Source: Burkholderiales bacterium (GTDB taxonomy: Bacteria > Pseudomonadota > Gammaproteobacteria > Burkholderiales > SG8-39). From it: 5,793 bases of DNA. The notes under the pieces were generated by a model, which saw only the letters and a program-made list of their open reading frames with translations, was not told the origin of the DNA and did not search any database. The translations under genes were made by a program, and so were the position numbers. Location: positions 1-5,793 of the forward strand of contig SXNB01000162.1 of NCBI GenBank assembly GCA_005777205.1. Reading direction: 5' to 3'. Positions 1-5,787 of this stretch are shown piece after piece (the stretch's first letter is position 1; each line of letters opens with the position of its first letter).

Positions 1-1
1 C

Positions 2-895
2 GTGGAGAAGCCGGACCTCGCGCGCGCGAAGCGCTTCCTCGCCTCGGGCAAGTTTCTTTGGAACAGCGGCATGTTTCTGTTCGGGGCGACGAGATACCTC
101 GCCGAACTGCATCGCCACGCGCCGAAGATCTTCAACGCCGCTCGCCACGCGGTGGTCAAGGCGGCCACCGACCTGGATTTCGTGCACCTGGACCGCAGGG
201 CCTTCGCCGCCAGTCCGGCGTTGTCGGTGGACTACGCGGTGATGGAGAAGACGACATCGGGCGCGGTGGTCAGGAGCCGCATGCGCTGGAGCGATGTCGG
301 CTCCTGGTCCGAGCTGTGGCAGGTGAGCGCGAAGGACGCGGCGGGTAACGTGCTGCGCGGCGACGTCTCGCTGCGCGACGCTTGGGGCAATTTCGTCCAC
401 GCGGGTTCCCGTCACGTCTCGCTGCTCGGCGTCGAAGGCCTTGTGGTGGTGGAAACCGACGACGCGGTGCTGGTGGCAGCGAAGGATCGGGCGCAGGAAG
501 TGAAGGAAGTGGTGGCGCAGTTGGACCGGCAGAATCGGACCGAGCACGTGTCGCATTCCCGCGTCTACCGGCCCTGGGGCTATTACGAGACTGTGGACGA
601 AGGCGCGCGCTTCCGGGTGAAGCGCTTGATGGTGAGCCCCGGGCAGGCACTGTCGCTGCAGTGCCACCGCAAGCGCGCCGAGCACTGGGTGGTGGTGCAG
701 GGAACCGCGCGCGTCACGCGCGGCGGGAAAACGATGACCCTGAAAGAGAACCAGTCCACCTACATCCCGGTCGGGATGAGGCATCGCCTGGCAAATCCCG
801 GCAAGGAGCCGGTGTACCTGGTCGAGGTGCAGTCGGGCGGCTACCTGGGCGAGGACGACATCGAGCGCTTCGAGGACCGCTACGACCGCGACTGA
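2..895 (+). CDS. manC: Mannose-1-phosphate guanylyltransferase / mannose-6-phosphate isomerase, 5'-truncated by window edge
   Basis: This bifunctional cytoplasmic enzyme makes GDP-mannose: the N-terminal domain joins mannose-1-phosphate to GTP and the C-terminal cupin interconverts fructose-6-P and mannose-6-P. The 297 visible residues are the C-terminal part of a protein usually about 470-480 residues long. The frame is open to the window edge and begins inside the conserved F-V-E-K-P-D motif, so the GTG at base 2 is an internal valine and the true start lies upstream. Visible landmarks are WNSGMFLF (residues 20-27), DYAVMEKT (77-84) and WSDVGSW (96-102) of the nucleotidyltransferase. The isomerase cupin starts near RPWGYYE (190-196) and has likely metal ligands H222, E227, H228 and H261 in QCHRKRAEHW and GMRHRL, then the typical ending GEDDIERFEDRYDR. 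The GxGTRLWP signature is off-window. It converges on the wbpM-like gene. algA, cpsB and xanB are names for the same family, so the symbol is generic. Confidence 0.95.
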   Translation: MEKPDLARAKRFLASGKFLWNSGMFLFGATRYLAELHRHAPKIFNAARHAVVKAATDLDFVHLDRRAFAASPALSVDYAVMEKTTSGAVVRSRMRWSDVGSWSELWQVSAKDAAGNVLRGDVSLRDAWGNFVHAGSRHVSLLGVEGLVVVETDDAVLVAAKDRAQEVKEVVAQLDRQNRTEHVSHSRVYRPWGYYETVDEGARFRVKRLMVSPGQALSLQCHRKRAEHWVVVQGTARVTRGGKTMTLKENQSTYIPVGMRHRLANPGKEPVYLVEVQSGGYLGEDDIERFEDRYDRD

Positions 896-896
896 A

Positions 897-915
897 AACC
901 GGGACAGACCTGGTT
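897..915 (+). repeat. Small hairpin directly after the manC stop, possibly a decayed REP-like element
   Basis: The seven bases at 897-903 (AACCGGG) pair with 909-915 (CCTGGTT) through six Watson-Crick pairs and one G-T pair around the five-base loop ACAGA. The stem starts two bases after the TGA at 893-895. No T-run follows, so it is a poor intrinsic terminator. The bases AAAACCGGGACAGACC resemble, from memory, short palindromic repeats (AAAACCGGGGACAGACC type) scattered in many betaproteobacterial genomes next to gene ends. That likeness is recollection and has not been tested by search. Only one copy is visible here. Confidence 0.45.
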
Positions 916-945
916 ATCCGGCTGCAGAGCGATCTGCCGGGTACC

Positions 946-1150
946 GAACTGCTCCTGGAGCTTCTGGATGCCGGAATTGCCAAGCTTCCCCTCACCGGCG
1001 AGATCGCGCTGCTTTCAGCTACCCTCGAGCTGCATCCCGACCCGGCCGACCGCTTCATCGCCGCGACGGCCATCCTGCATCAGGCGACGTTGCTGACCGC
1101 GGATAGCGCGCCTGCTCGACTGGAAGCACGCTTTGAGGCGTCAGAATGCG
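946..1150 (+). pseudogene. Remnant of a PIN-domain (VapC-type) toxin gene, N-terminally truncated and frameshifted
   Basis: Translating from about 946 gives a PIN C-terminal half: GIAKLPLTGEIALLS, then ELHPDPADRFIAATA, then ATLLTAD. These match the VapC pattern LPLTPEIA / HGDPADRxIxATA / ATLVTAD, including the acidic DPAD residues (D at 1039-1041 and 1048-1050) and the TxD aspartate at 1102-1104. At about 1108 one extra G breaks the frame. Skipping it gives SRLLDWKHALRRQNA (1105-1150), the expected family ending, but no stop follows. The N-terminal half with its first catalytic Asp, any start codon and any antitoxin gene are absent; the manC-type gene lies directly upstream. VapC toxins are usually about 125-140 residues, whereas about 70 survive here. 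A functional product is very unlikely. It may be the scar of a deleted vapBC module at the edge of the locus. The precise 5' limit of homology is a judgement by eye. Confidence 0.72.
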
Positions 1151-1188
1151 TGCAAGTCGCCTCTTGCCGGCAATTCTCCGCGGCGGGT

Positions 1189-3087
1189 TCAGCTTCGAAT
1201 CGCCCGCGGCGCTGTTACGCCTGCTGACGCCGGCCCGCCGGGCACGTACTCCGGAATCCAGCCCTTCAGCCGCGCGCGCACCGCTTCGCCGTCGTCGCCA
1301 CTGCCACCCGCGCGCGCCAGCCACTCCGTCACGTCCTGGACCAGCCGCTCCGACTCCGTCGGCCGCGTCCGCGCGATGCGCAGCTTCGGGTGCGGGGTCG
1401 GCAGCGAGTGCTCGGCATCCGCGAGCGGCTCCTCGTAGAGCTTCTCGCCGGGCCGCAGGCCGGTGATTTCGATCCGGATGTCGCCCTCGGCCAGGCCCGA
1501 GAGCCGGATCATCTGCCGTGCCAAGTCCACAATCTTCACCTCCTTGCCCATGTCGAGGGCGTAGATCTCCCCCTCGCTTCCCATCTGGGCGGCCTGCAGC
1601 ACCAGCTGCGTCGCTTCCGGGATGGACATGAAGTAGCGCCGCATCTCCAGGTCGGTTACGGTGACCGGGCCGCCGCGCGCGATCTGTTCGCGGAACAGCG
1701 GCACCACGCTGCCGGTGGAGCCGAGCACGTTGCCAAAGCGCACGATGACGAACTGTGTCGCGCCGGATTCGCCCTTGAGCGACTGACACACCAATTCGGC
1801 CAGCCGCTTGGAGGCGCCCATGACGCTGGAGGGGTTGACCGCCTTGTCGGTGGAGATGAGCACGAACTTCGCCGCGCCCCCGGCGATGGCGGCGCGCGCC
1901 ACCGCGAGCGTGCCCAGCACGTTGTTCTGCACCGCCTGCAGCGCGTTATCCGACTCCATCAGCGGCACGTGCTTGTACGCGGCGGCATGGAACACCACCT
2001 CTGGCTTCCAGCGCGCGAACAGGGCCCTCACGCGCGCCGCGTCCCTGGCGTCGCCGATGGCCGCCACCACTTCGATGCCCGCGTTGGATTCCCGGAACTC
2101 CCGCTCGATGCCGTACAGGGCGAGCTCCGACAACTCGAACAGCACCACGCGCGCCGGCTGGAAGCGCGCGATCTGCCTGCAGAGCTCGGCTCCTATGGAA
2201 CCGCCGGCGCCGGTGACCAGCACCGTATTGCCTTTCAGGAAGCCCTGAAGCCCGGGGATGTCCAGCTCGACCGGGTCGCGCCCGAGCAGGTCGTCCAGCT
2301 CGATGTTGCGCAGCGCCGAGACGCTGACCTTGCCGGAGATGATGTCCGAGAGCGCGGGAACAGTCATGACGGACAGGCCCGCCGCGGTGGCGAAGTCCAC
2401 CGCGCGCTTCCTCACTTCATGCCTCGCGCCGGGCATGGCGATGATCGCCTGCGTTATACCGAGCCGGGCGGCCACCGCCGCTACTCGCTCGACCGGACCC
2501 AGCACCTCGATGCGCTCGATCTCCCCGCCCTGCTTGCGCGGATCGTCGTCCAGCAGTCCGAGCACCCGCCAGTGGCTGCTGCCCGCGAGTTCCTTCAGCA
2601 GCATTGCCGCCGCGTCGCCCGCGCCCAGCACCAGCACCGGCTTGGCATTCGGATGGGCGACCAGCACGATCAGGCGCTTCTCCCTCCAGGCGCGGTAGGC
2701 AAGGCGGCTGCCGCTCATCACGCTCGCGAGCAGCAGCGGGGCAATCAGGTACACCGAGCGCGGCACCTGCGCGCCGTGGCCGAGCAGCGTGAGCAGCGCG
2801 GGCACGACGAGCGCCCCGATGCTCACCGCCACCAGGATGCGCTGCAGGTCGGGCAGGCTCGCGTAGCGCCACAGTCCCCGGTATAGGCCCAGCAGCCAGA
2901 AGATGGCCACGTGCACGGCAATGACATGGGGCAGCTGGCCCAGCATCGCGCGCACGTAGCCCTCCGGAATCTCTAGATTGAAGCGCAGCCAGAACGCGGC
3001 GCACCAGGCCGCTGCCGCGGCCAGCACATCATGAGCAAAGGCAAGTGTGACGCGCACACTCGACCGGAACCAGACACTTGGGGACAT
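1189..3087 (-). CDS. wbpM: Membrane-anchored UDP-N-acetylglucosamine 4,6-dehydratase, WbpM/CapD/PglF family
   Basis: This 632-residue inner-membrane enzyme should remove water from UDP-GlcNAc to give UDP-2-acetamido-2,6-dideoxy-4-ketohexose, the precursor of QuiNAc, FucNAc and related sugars. About four hydrophobic segments fill residues 10-130. A first Rossmann-like domain (CoA-binding-3 type) follows, with VLVLGAGDAA near 151-160. The catalytic Polysacc_synt_2 domain begins at NTVLVTGAGGSIG (287-299). It has AAYKHVPLME (369-378), then D414-K415 and M423xxxK427 in DKAVNPSSVMGASKR. Met in place of the usual short-chain-dehydrogenase Tyr is the known hallmark of the large WbpM-type enzymes, not a defect. 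LRPGEKLYEE (544-553) is also typical, and the length is normal for the family. The ATG at 3085-3087 is the only sensible start before the first membrane segment, but it lacks a clear Shine-Dalgarno sequence. It starts 9 bp after the upstream gene's stop, so translational coupling is likely. The last 16 or so residues after EYVPGG look unconserved. capD is an alternative name. Confidence 0.93.
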   Translation of the reverse strand: MSPSVWFRSSVRVTLAFAHDVLAAAAAWCAAFWLRFNLEIPEGYVRAMLGQLPHVIAVHVAIFWLLGLYRGLWRYASLPDLQRILVAVSIGALVVPALLTLLGHGAQVPRSVYLIAPLLLASVMSGSRLAYRAWREKRLIVLVAHPNAKPVLVLGAGDAAAMLLKELAGSSHWRVLGLLDDDPRKQGGEIERIEVLGPVERVAAVAARLGITQAIIAMPGARHEVRKRAVDFATAAGLSVMTVPALSDIISGKVSVSALRNIELDDLLGRDPVELDIPGLQGFLKGNTVLVTGAGGSIGAELCRQIARFQPARVVLFELSELALYGIEREFRESNAGIEVVAAIGDARDAARVRALFARWKPEVVFHAAAYKHVPLMESDNALQAVQNNVLGTLAVARAAIAGGAAKFVLISTDKAVNPSSVMGASKRLAELVCQSLKGESGATQFVIVRFGNVLGSTGSVVPLFREQIARGGPVTVTDLEMRRYFMSIPEATQLVLQAAQMGSEGEIYALDMGKEVKIVDLARQMIRLSGLAEGDIRIEITGLRPGEKLYEEPLADAEHSLPTPHPKLRIARTRPTESERLVQDVTEWLARAGGSGDDGEAVRARLKGWIPEYVPGGPASAGVTAPRAIRS

Positions 3088-3104
3088 GCCGCTATTCTAG
3101 CGGC
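3088..3104 (-). promoter_or_regulatory. Perfect inverted repeat covering the GT4 stop and abutting the wbpM-like start codon
   Basis: The bases GCCGCTA (3088-3094) and TAGCGGC (3098-3104) are perfect inverted repeats around a three-base loop. In the minus-strand mRNA the stem contains the UAG stop of the GT4 gene (3097-3099) and ends exactly at the AUG of the dehydratase gene. No AGGAGG-like sequence lies in the space where a ribosome binding site is expected. A ribosome finishing the GT4 gene would melt the stem, so the arrangement fits coupled translation. That function is inference; the repeat itself is plain in the sequence. Confidence 0.5.
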
Positions 3105-4059
3105 GGCGCCATTTGAACTCGATTGCCGCGAGCAGCACCCCCAGCACCGTGACCCAGATTGCCGCAAACAGGATCTGCTGCCCGGTGCTCCGACCGATAG
3201 AGAGTATGGCGACGCCGCCGGCGCCCGCCATCACCGTATAGGCCATGATCGCGGTTCGGCGATGGCTCCATCCCATCCGGATCAGGCGCTGGTAATAGTG
3301 GTCGCGATGCGCCTGCCAGAACCGCTCACCGCTCACAACGCGCCGCGCGAGCGTTACGGACGCATCGGCAATGAACGGCGAGAACAGGACAATCGGCTGC
3401 AGCAGGGACCACGCGCCCTGGCCCCACCCGTGGAGCCCCAGCGCGGCGGCGAGGAATCCAAGCGGGACCGATCCGGCATCGCCCATGAATACGCGCGCGG
3501 GGCTAAAGTTGAACGCGAGGAAGCCGGCGGACGCAGCGCTGATCACCAGGCACAACCCCGCGAGTCCCGGTTCGCCCGCCGCATGCGCGAGCCACGCGTA
3601 AGCCGAGAAGCCGATGATCGCCATGCCTCCGGCCATGCCGTCCACGCCGTCCATGAAATTGAAGGCGTTGATCATCCACGCGATGGCCAGTGCCGCGCCG
3701 ACGATCATGGCCGCGTCACGCGAATCACCAAGCATGACCCACGCCGTGGCCAAGGCGGCCGCAAAGTGCATGGACAGCCGGACGGAGATAGGCAACCCGT
3801 ACAGGTCATCCAGCAGGGAAACCGCGAATAGCAGAGTGACTGCGCCCGGCAGGGCGAGCGGCAGGGTCCAGGGAATGAACGCCGCACCGGCGCAAACGCT
3901 GGCCGCCACGGCGATTCCGCCGACGCGCGGAACCGGCCGGTCATGCAGGGATCGCGCGTTCGGCTGGTCCAGCGCGACCGCCACGCCGCTGCGCAGGTAG
4001 AGTCCGATCATCGCGGCGGCAACGGCGAACGATGTTGCTCCCGCCAGCGCGAGGTCCAT
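3097..4059 (-). CDS. wbpL: Undecaprenyl-phosphate sugar-1-phosphate transferase, GT4 (WbpL/WecA/MraY superfamily)
   Basis: This polytopic inner-membrane enzyme should transfer a HexNAc-1-phosphate (GlcNAc, QuiNAc or FucNAc) from its UDP form to undecaprenyl phosphate, starting O-unit synthesis. The 320 residues are mostly hydrophobic, with about ten or eleven membrane segments. Family motifs appear in order: DQPNARSLHDRPVPRVGG (31-48), the Mg-binding type SLLDDLYGL (81-89), NAFNFMDGVDG (131-141), PARVFMGDAGSVPLGF (187-202) and the cytoplasmic HRDHYYQRL (251-259). The RSxH...PRxGG start is typical of WbpL and WecA relatives rather than MraY. The frame is open much further upstream, to 4416, but that part is Arg/Ser-rich and lies antisense-free inside the upstream gene, so it is not real protein. 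I chose the ATG at 4057-4059. A GTG at 4066-4068 in the same frame is a serious alternative, adding three residues. The substrate sugar is inferred from the neighbours, so the symbol is by analogy. Confidence 0.92.
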   Translation of the reverse strand: MDLALAGATSFAVAAAMIGLYLRSGVAVALDQPNARSLHDRPVPRVGGIAVAASVCAGAAFIPWTLPLALPGAVTLLFAVSLLDDLYGLPISVRLSMHFAAALATAWVMLGDSRDAAMIVGAALAIAWMINAFNFMDGVDGMAGGMAIIGFSAYAWLAHAAGEPGLAGLCLVISAASAGFLAFNFSPARVFMGDAGSVPLGFLAAALGLHGWGQGAWSLLQPIVLFSPFIADASVTLARRVVSGERFWQAHRDHYYQRLIRMGWSHRRTAIMAYTVMAGAGGVAILSIGRSTGQQILFAAIWVTVLGVLLAAIEFKWRRR

Positions 4060-4071
4060 TGCCGTCACGCG

Positions 4072-4080
4072 CCCTCCCTC
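4072..4080 (-). promoter_or_regulatory. Shine-Dalgarno sequence of the GT4 gene; start choice ambiguous
   Basis: On the minus strand this reads GAGGGAGGG, just downstream of the TGA (4082-4084) of the epimerase-like gene. Its proximal GGGAGGG end is 12 nt from the ATG at 4059, which is long. Its distal GAGGG part is 7 nt from the GTG at 4068, which is ideal spacing. Translation could therefore begin at the GTG (V-T-A-M-D-L) rather than the annotated ATG. Of the gene starts in this window, only this one has a strong purine-rich ribosome binding site. Confidence 0.6.
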
Positions 4081-4081
4081 G

Positions 4082-4963
4082 TCAACGCCACCACGCACCC
4101 GTGTCGCGGTACCACTGCGCCGTGGCGCGCAAACCGTCCTCGAAGGAGAACGGTGGCGACCAGCCCAGCTCTCGCCGTAGCGCGCGGTCGTCGATCTCGA
4201 GCGATCGGGTGAGCTTTCTGAGCGGCGGCACCAGTTCGAGCAGCGCGACCGGAAGCCGATACAGGCGCGCCGGGCGTCCGAGCGCCGCGCCGAGCGCGCG
4301 GCACAACTCGGGCGTGGATACTGGCGCGCCGTCGCAGACGCAGTAGGTGCGCCCGCGCGCCTGCGGCGACTCGATCGAGCGCGCGATTGCATCGCACAGA
4401 TTGCCCAAGTACACAAGGCTGCGCCGGTTGTCGATGCTCGCCAGCGGCATCGGCCAGCCGCGCGTGACGGCGTGAAGCAGCGAAAGAAAGTTCGCCCTCA
4501 CCCCCGGGCCATAGACGAGCGGCGGGCGCAGGATCGTAAGGGGCAGACGATCGATCGCACCGAGCGCGCGCTCGGCATCGGCCTTGGCGCGGCCGTAGGC
4601 GTCGGCCGGCGCGAGCGGGCTCGATTCGCTGAGCGACTGACCGTTGGAATCCTCACCCAGCGCCTTGACCGAGCTGAGGAACACCATGTGCGCGCCGTGT
4701 TCCGCGGCCGCCCGGCCAATTGCCGCCGCCACATCCACATTCGCTGCGCGAAGCCGCGCCTCGTCCACACCGGCGCCGTGCGCGAGGGCCGCGAGATGCA
4801 CCACCACGTCCAAGCTATCGAGAAGGCGCGGCCACTCGCGAAACGCCACGATGTCCCCGGTCACATCGCGCCCAAGCGAGACCGCCTTGTGTCCGCGCGC
4901 CTCGAGCAGCGGCACAAGCGCTCGCCCCACGAATCCGGATGAACCTGTAATGGCAACTCGCAT
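4082..4963 (-). CDS. NAD-dependent epimerase/dehydratase (extended SDR), WbpV-like UDP-4-keto-6-deoxy-HexNAc reductase
   Basis: This cytoplasmic 293-residue short-chain dehydrogenase probably reduces the 4-keto product of the WbpM-like dehydratase to UDP-QuiNAc or UDP-FucNAc. Such proteins are often annotated as UDP-glucose/GlcNAc 4-epimerases. The N-terminal Rossmann motif is TGSSGFVG (6-13), followed by HLAALAHG (56-63). The catalytic set is S97/S98 and Y123xxxK127 (DAYGRAKADAE). LRPPLVYGPGV (145-155) and NRRSLVYLGNLCDAI (179-193) are typical of the WbpV/GalE-like subgroup. The length is slightly short, near 300-320 for relatives, but all core motifs are present. The ATG at 4961-4963 places the glycine motif at residue 7, as expected; the longer open frame upstream lacks family sequence. 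There is no clear Shine-Dalgarno. It is the first gene of a leftward operon: the GT4 gene starts 22 bp after its stop and the dehydratase gene 9 bp after that. C4 epimerase activity remains possible. Confidence 0.88.
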   Translation of the reverse strand: MRVAITGSSGFVGRALVPLLEARGHKAVSLGRDVTGDIVAFREWPRLLDSLDVVVHLAALAHGAGVDEARLRAANVDVAAAIGRAAAEHGAHMVFLSSVKALGEDSNGQSLSESSPLAPADAYGRAKADAERALGAIDRLPLTILRPPLVYGPGVRANFLSLLHAVTRGWPMPLASIDNRRSLVYLGNLCDAIARSIESPQARGRTYCVCDGAPVSTPELCRALGAALGRPARLYRLPVALLELVPPLRKLTRSLEIDDRALRRELGWSPPFSFEDGLRATAQWYRDTGAWWR

Positions 4964-5042
4964 GCACCGAAGAATAACGGTACCGGACTTGCTCTGGAAG
5001 TAGCAAACGTCATGCTGGGACCCTCGGATATAATGGGGGCTG
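4964..5042. promoter_or_regulatory. Divergent 79-bp intergenic region serving two promoters
   Basis: The epimerase-like gene reads left from 4963 and the broken glycosyltransferase gene reads right from 5043, so any promoters for both must lie here or inside the neighbouring coding ends. The rightward promoter has a clear -10 box, described separately. For the leftward operon I find only weak candidates (for example TTGCTA near 5000-5005 on the minus strand, with no good -10 at 16-18 bp), so I do not assign one. I see no terminator or small gene here. Confidence 0.55.
5029..5034 (+). promoter_or_regulatory. Perfect -10 box (TATAAT) upstream of the glycosyltransferase remnant
   Basis: The hexamer TATAAT at 5029-5034 matches the sigma-70 consensus exactly. 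Its predicted transcription start, about 7 nt downstream, falls at 5041-5043, on or next to the ATG at 5043. The -35 position at 17-bp spacing (5006-5011, AACGTC) is poor, and there is no TG extension. If used, the promoter would give a leaderless or nearly leaderless mRNA. A chance hexamer cannot be excluded, although an AT-rich patch stands out in such GC-rich DNA. Confidence 0.5.
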
Positions 5043-5055
5043 ATGCTCAGCATCA
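5041..5055. promoter_or_regulatory. 15-bp dyad over the start codon and predicted transcription start
   Basis: TGATGCT (5041-5047) and AGCATCA (5049-5055) are perfect inverted repeats about a single central C. The dyad covers the ATG at 5043 and the start site predicted from the TATAAT box, the position of a repressor operator or a start-blocking hairpin. It also encodes the first codons (M-L-S-I), which fit the protein family, so it may be a coincidence of coding sequence. Confidence 0.3.
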
Positions 5056-5787
5056 CTCTTTCAATAGTGAGCCGCGGGCAGAATGCGCTCGTCAACCTGT
5101 TGCTCGAGGACCTGCGGCGCAATTGCGTGGACCGCGTGGCGTTGGTCCTCACGCAGAACCTGCCGGACCCGGTCGCGCTAGACACCGCACGATTCGCGGG
5201 CCCGATCGAGATAATCGGGAACGATATACGCAAAGGTTTCGGTGCGAACCATAACGCCGCATTCTCACGTTGCCGCACCCCCCTTCTTCTGCGTCCGCAA
5301 TCCCGACATTCGCCTGCCGGACGATCCGTTCCCGCCGCGCATCGAAGTGCTTGAACGCCCACGTGCCGCAGTCGCCGGCCTGCTGGTGCGCAATCCCGCC
5401 GGCGCCGTCGAGGACCGCGTGCGCCGCTTTCACACCACGGTTAGTCTGATCGCAAAACTGTTCGCGGATCGCCGGCAACCCGATTACCCGGTCGACCGCG
5501 GCGCGCTGGAAGTCGACTGGATCGCCGGCATGTTCATGCTGTTTCGCGCCAACGCCTACCGCACCGCCGGAGGATTCGACGAAGCGTACTTTCTCTAATA
5601 CGAGGACGTCGACATCTGCCACCGGCTTCAGCGGCTCGGAGCGGCGGTGATATTCGAGCCGCGTGCGCAAGTGATCCACGACGCAAGGCGCGCCAGCCGA
5701 CGCAACGCGCGCCTCGCGCTGCACCACCTCTCTAGCACGCTCAGGGTCCTGTCGCGCCGCGGCGTGGATGCGTTCAAGCCTGGATGA
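5043..5787 (+). pseudogene. Glycosyltransferase family 2 gene broken by a frameshift and a nonsense codon
   Basis: Spliced across the lesions, the gene would encode about 247 residues of a GT-A glycosyltransferase resembling rhamnosyltransferase-like GT2 enzymes of polysaccharide loci. The first frame (5043-5282) reads MLSITLSIVSRGQ and then IRKGFGANHNAAFSRCRTP. Within the C6 run at 5278-5283 one base is in excess. The next frame (from 5284) continues directly with FFCVRNPDIRLPDDPFP, containing the NPD nucleotide-sugar/metal motif. It then has NPAGAVEDRVRRF and DWIAGMFMLFRANAYRTAGGFDEAYFL. A TAA at 5596-5598 stands where family members have Tyr, and YEDVDICHRLQRLGA follows in the same frame, with VIHDARRASRR later, to TGA at 5785-5787. 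The ED of YEDVD is the usual catalytic-base motif, so neither separate piece should be active. Either lesion alone could be a sequencing error; two make real decay more likely. Its neighbours imply a role in adding a sugar to the O-unit. Confidence 0.85.
5278..5283 (+). other. C6 homopolymer at the frameshift of the glycosyltransferase gene
   Basis: Six consecutive C residues mark the exact point where the conserved protein sequence passes from one frame to the next (TP in the first, FFC in the second). Five C would restore a continuous reading frame as far as the TAA at 5596. Slippage during replication or a homopolymer sequencing error would each explain it. Confidence 0.6.

Larger units (their letters stand above)
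896..1188. other. Convergent intergenic region with hairpin and toxin-gene remnant
   Basis: This 293-bp gap separates the stop of the manC-type gene from the stop of the wbpM-like gene on the opposite strand. It contains no intact gene. A hairpin sits at its left edge (897-915), and most of the rest is a decayed PIN-domain gene fragment, described separately. I saw no strong stem followed by a T-run on either strand, so no classical intrinsic terminator can be named for either converging transcript. A 10-bp perfect palindrome, TTGCCGGCAA, lies at 1164-1173 but has no loop and no evident role. Confidence 0.7.

Noticed and set aside
414..428. Apparent loss of the catalytic Tyr in the dehydratase (protein residues 414-428 of the gene at 1189-3087)
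   Set aside because: Met at this position is the established state of the large WbpM-type enzymes, so it is not evidence of inactivation or novelty.
382..945. The long plus-strand open frame that leads into the PIN remnant from inside the manC-type gene
   Set aside because: Before about 946 it is Arg/Gly/Pro-rich out-of-frame translation of the manC-type cupin region. Only the part after the manC stop shows protein homology, so no fusion protein is proposed.
1164..1173. Ten-base palindrome TTGCCGGCAA between the converging genes, considered as a bidirectional terminator
   Set aside because: It has no loop and no flanking T-run, and palindromes of this size are expected by chance in several kilobases of GC-rich DNA.
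1390..2886. A 498-codon open frame on the plus strand, opposite the dehydratase gene
   Set aside because: It is rich in His, Arg and Gln and lies fully antisense to a gene with clear family motifs. It is a typical mirror frame of GC-rich coding DNA, and no recognisable domain is present.
3065..3087. CAGACACTTGGGGACA-like sequence at the start of the dehydratase gene, reminiscent of the GGGACAGACC motif near 901
   Set aside because: The likeness is short and partial, and the bases encode an ordinary N terminus (M-S-P-S-V-W-F-R). It is not good enough to call a second repeat copy.
4060..4416. N-terminal extension of the GT4 reading frame into the epimerase-like gene
   Set aside because: The extension is Arg/Ser/Ala-rich, overlaps the upstream gene in another frame and has no family similarity. 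The Shine-Dalgarno-like sequence at 4072-4080 supports a start at 4059 or 4068.
5149..5727. A 192-codon minus-strand open frame opposite the broken glycosyltransferase
   Set aside because: It is the antisense of conserved GT2 coding sequence. The plus-strand frames explain the conservation, and the minus frame shows no known motif.
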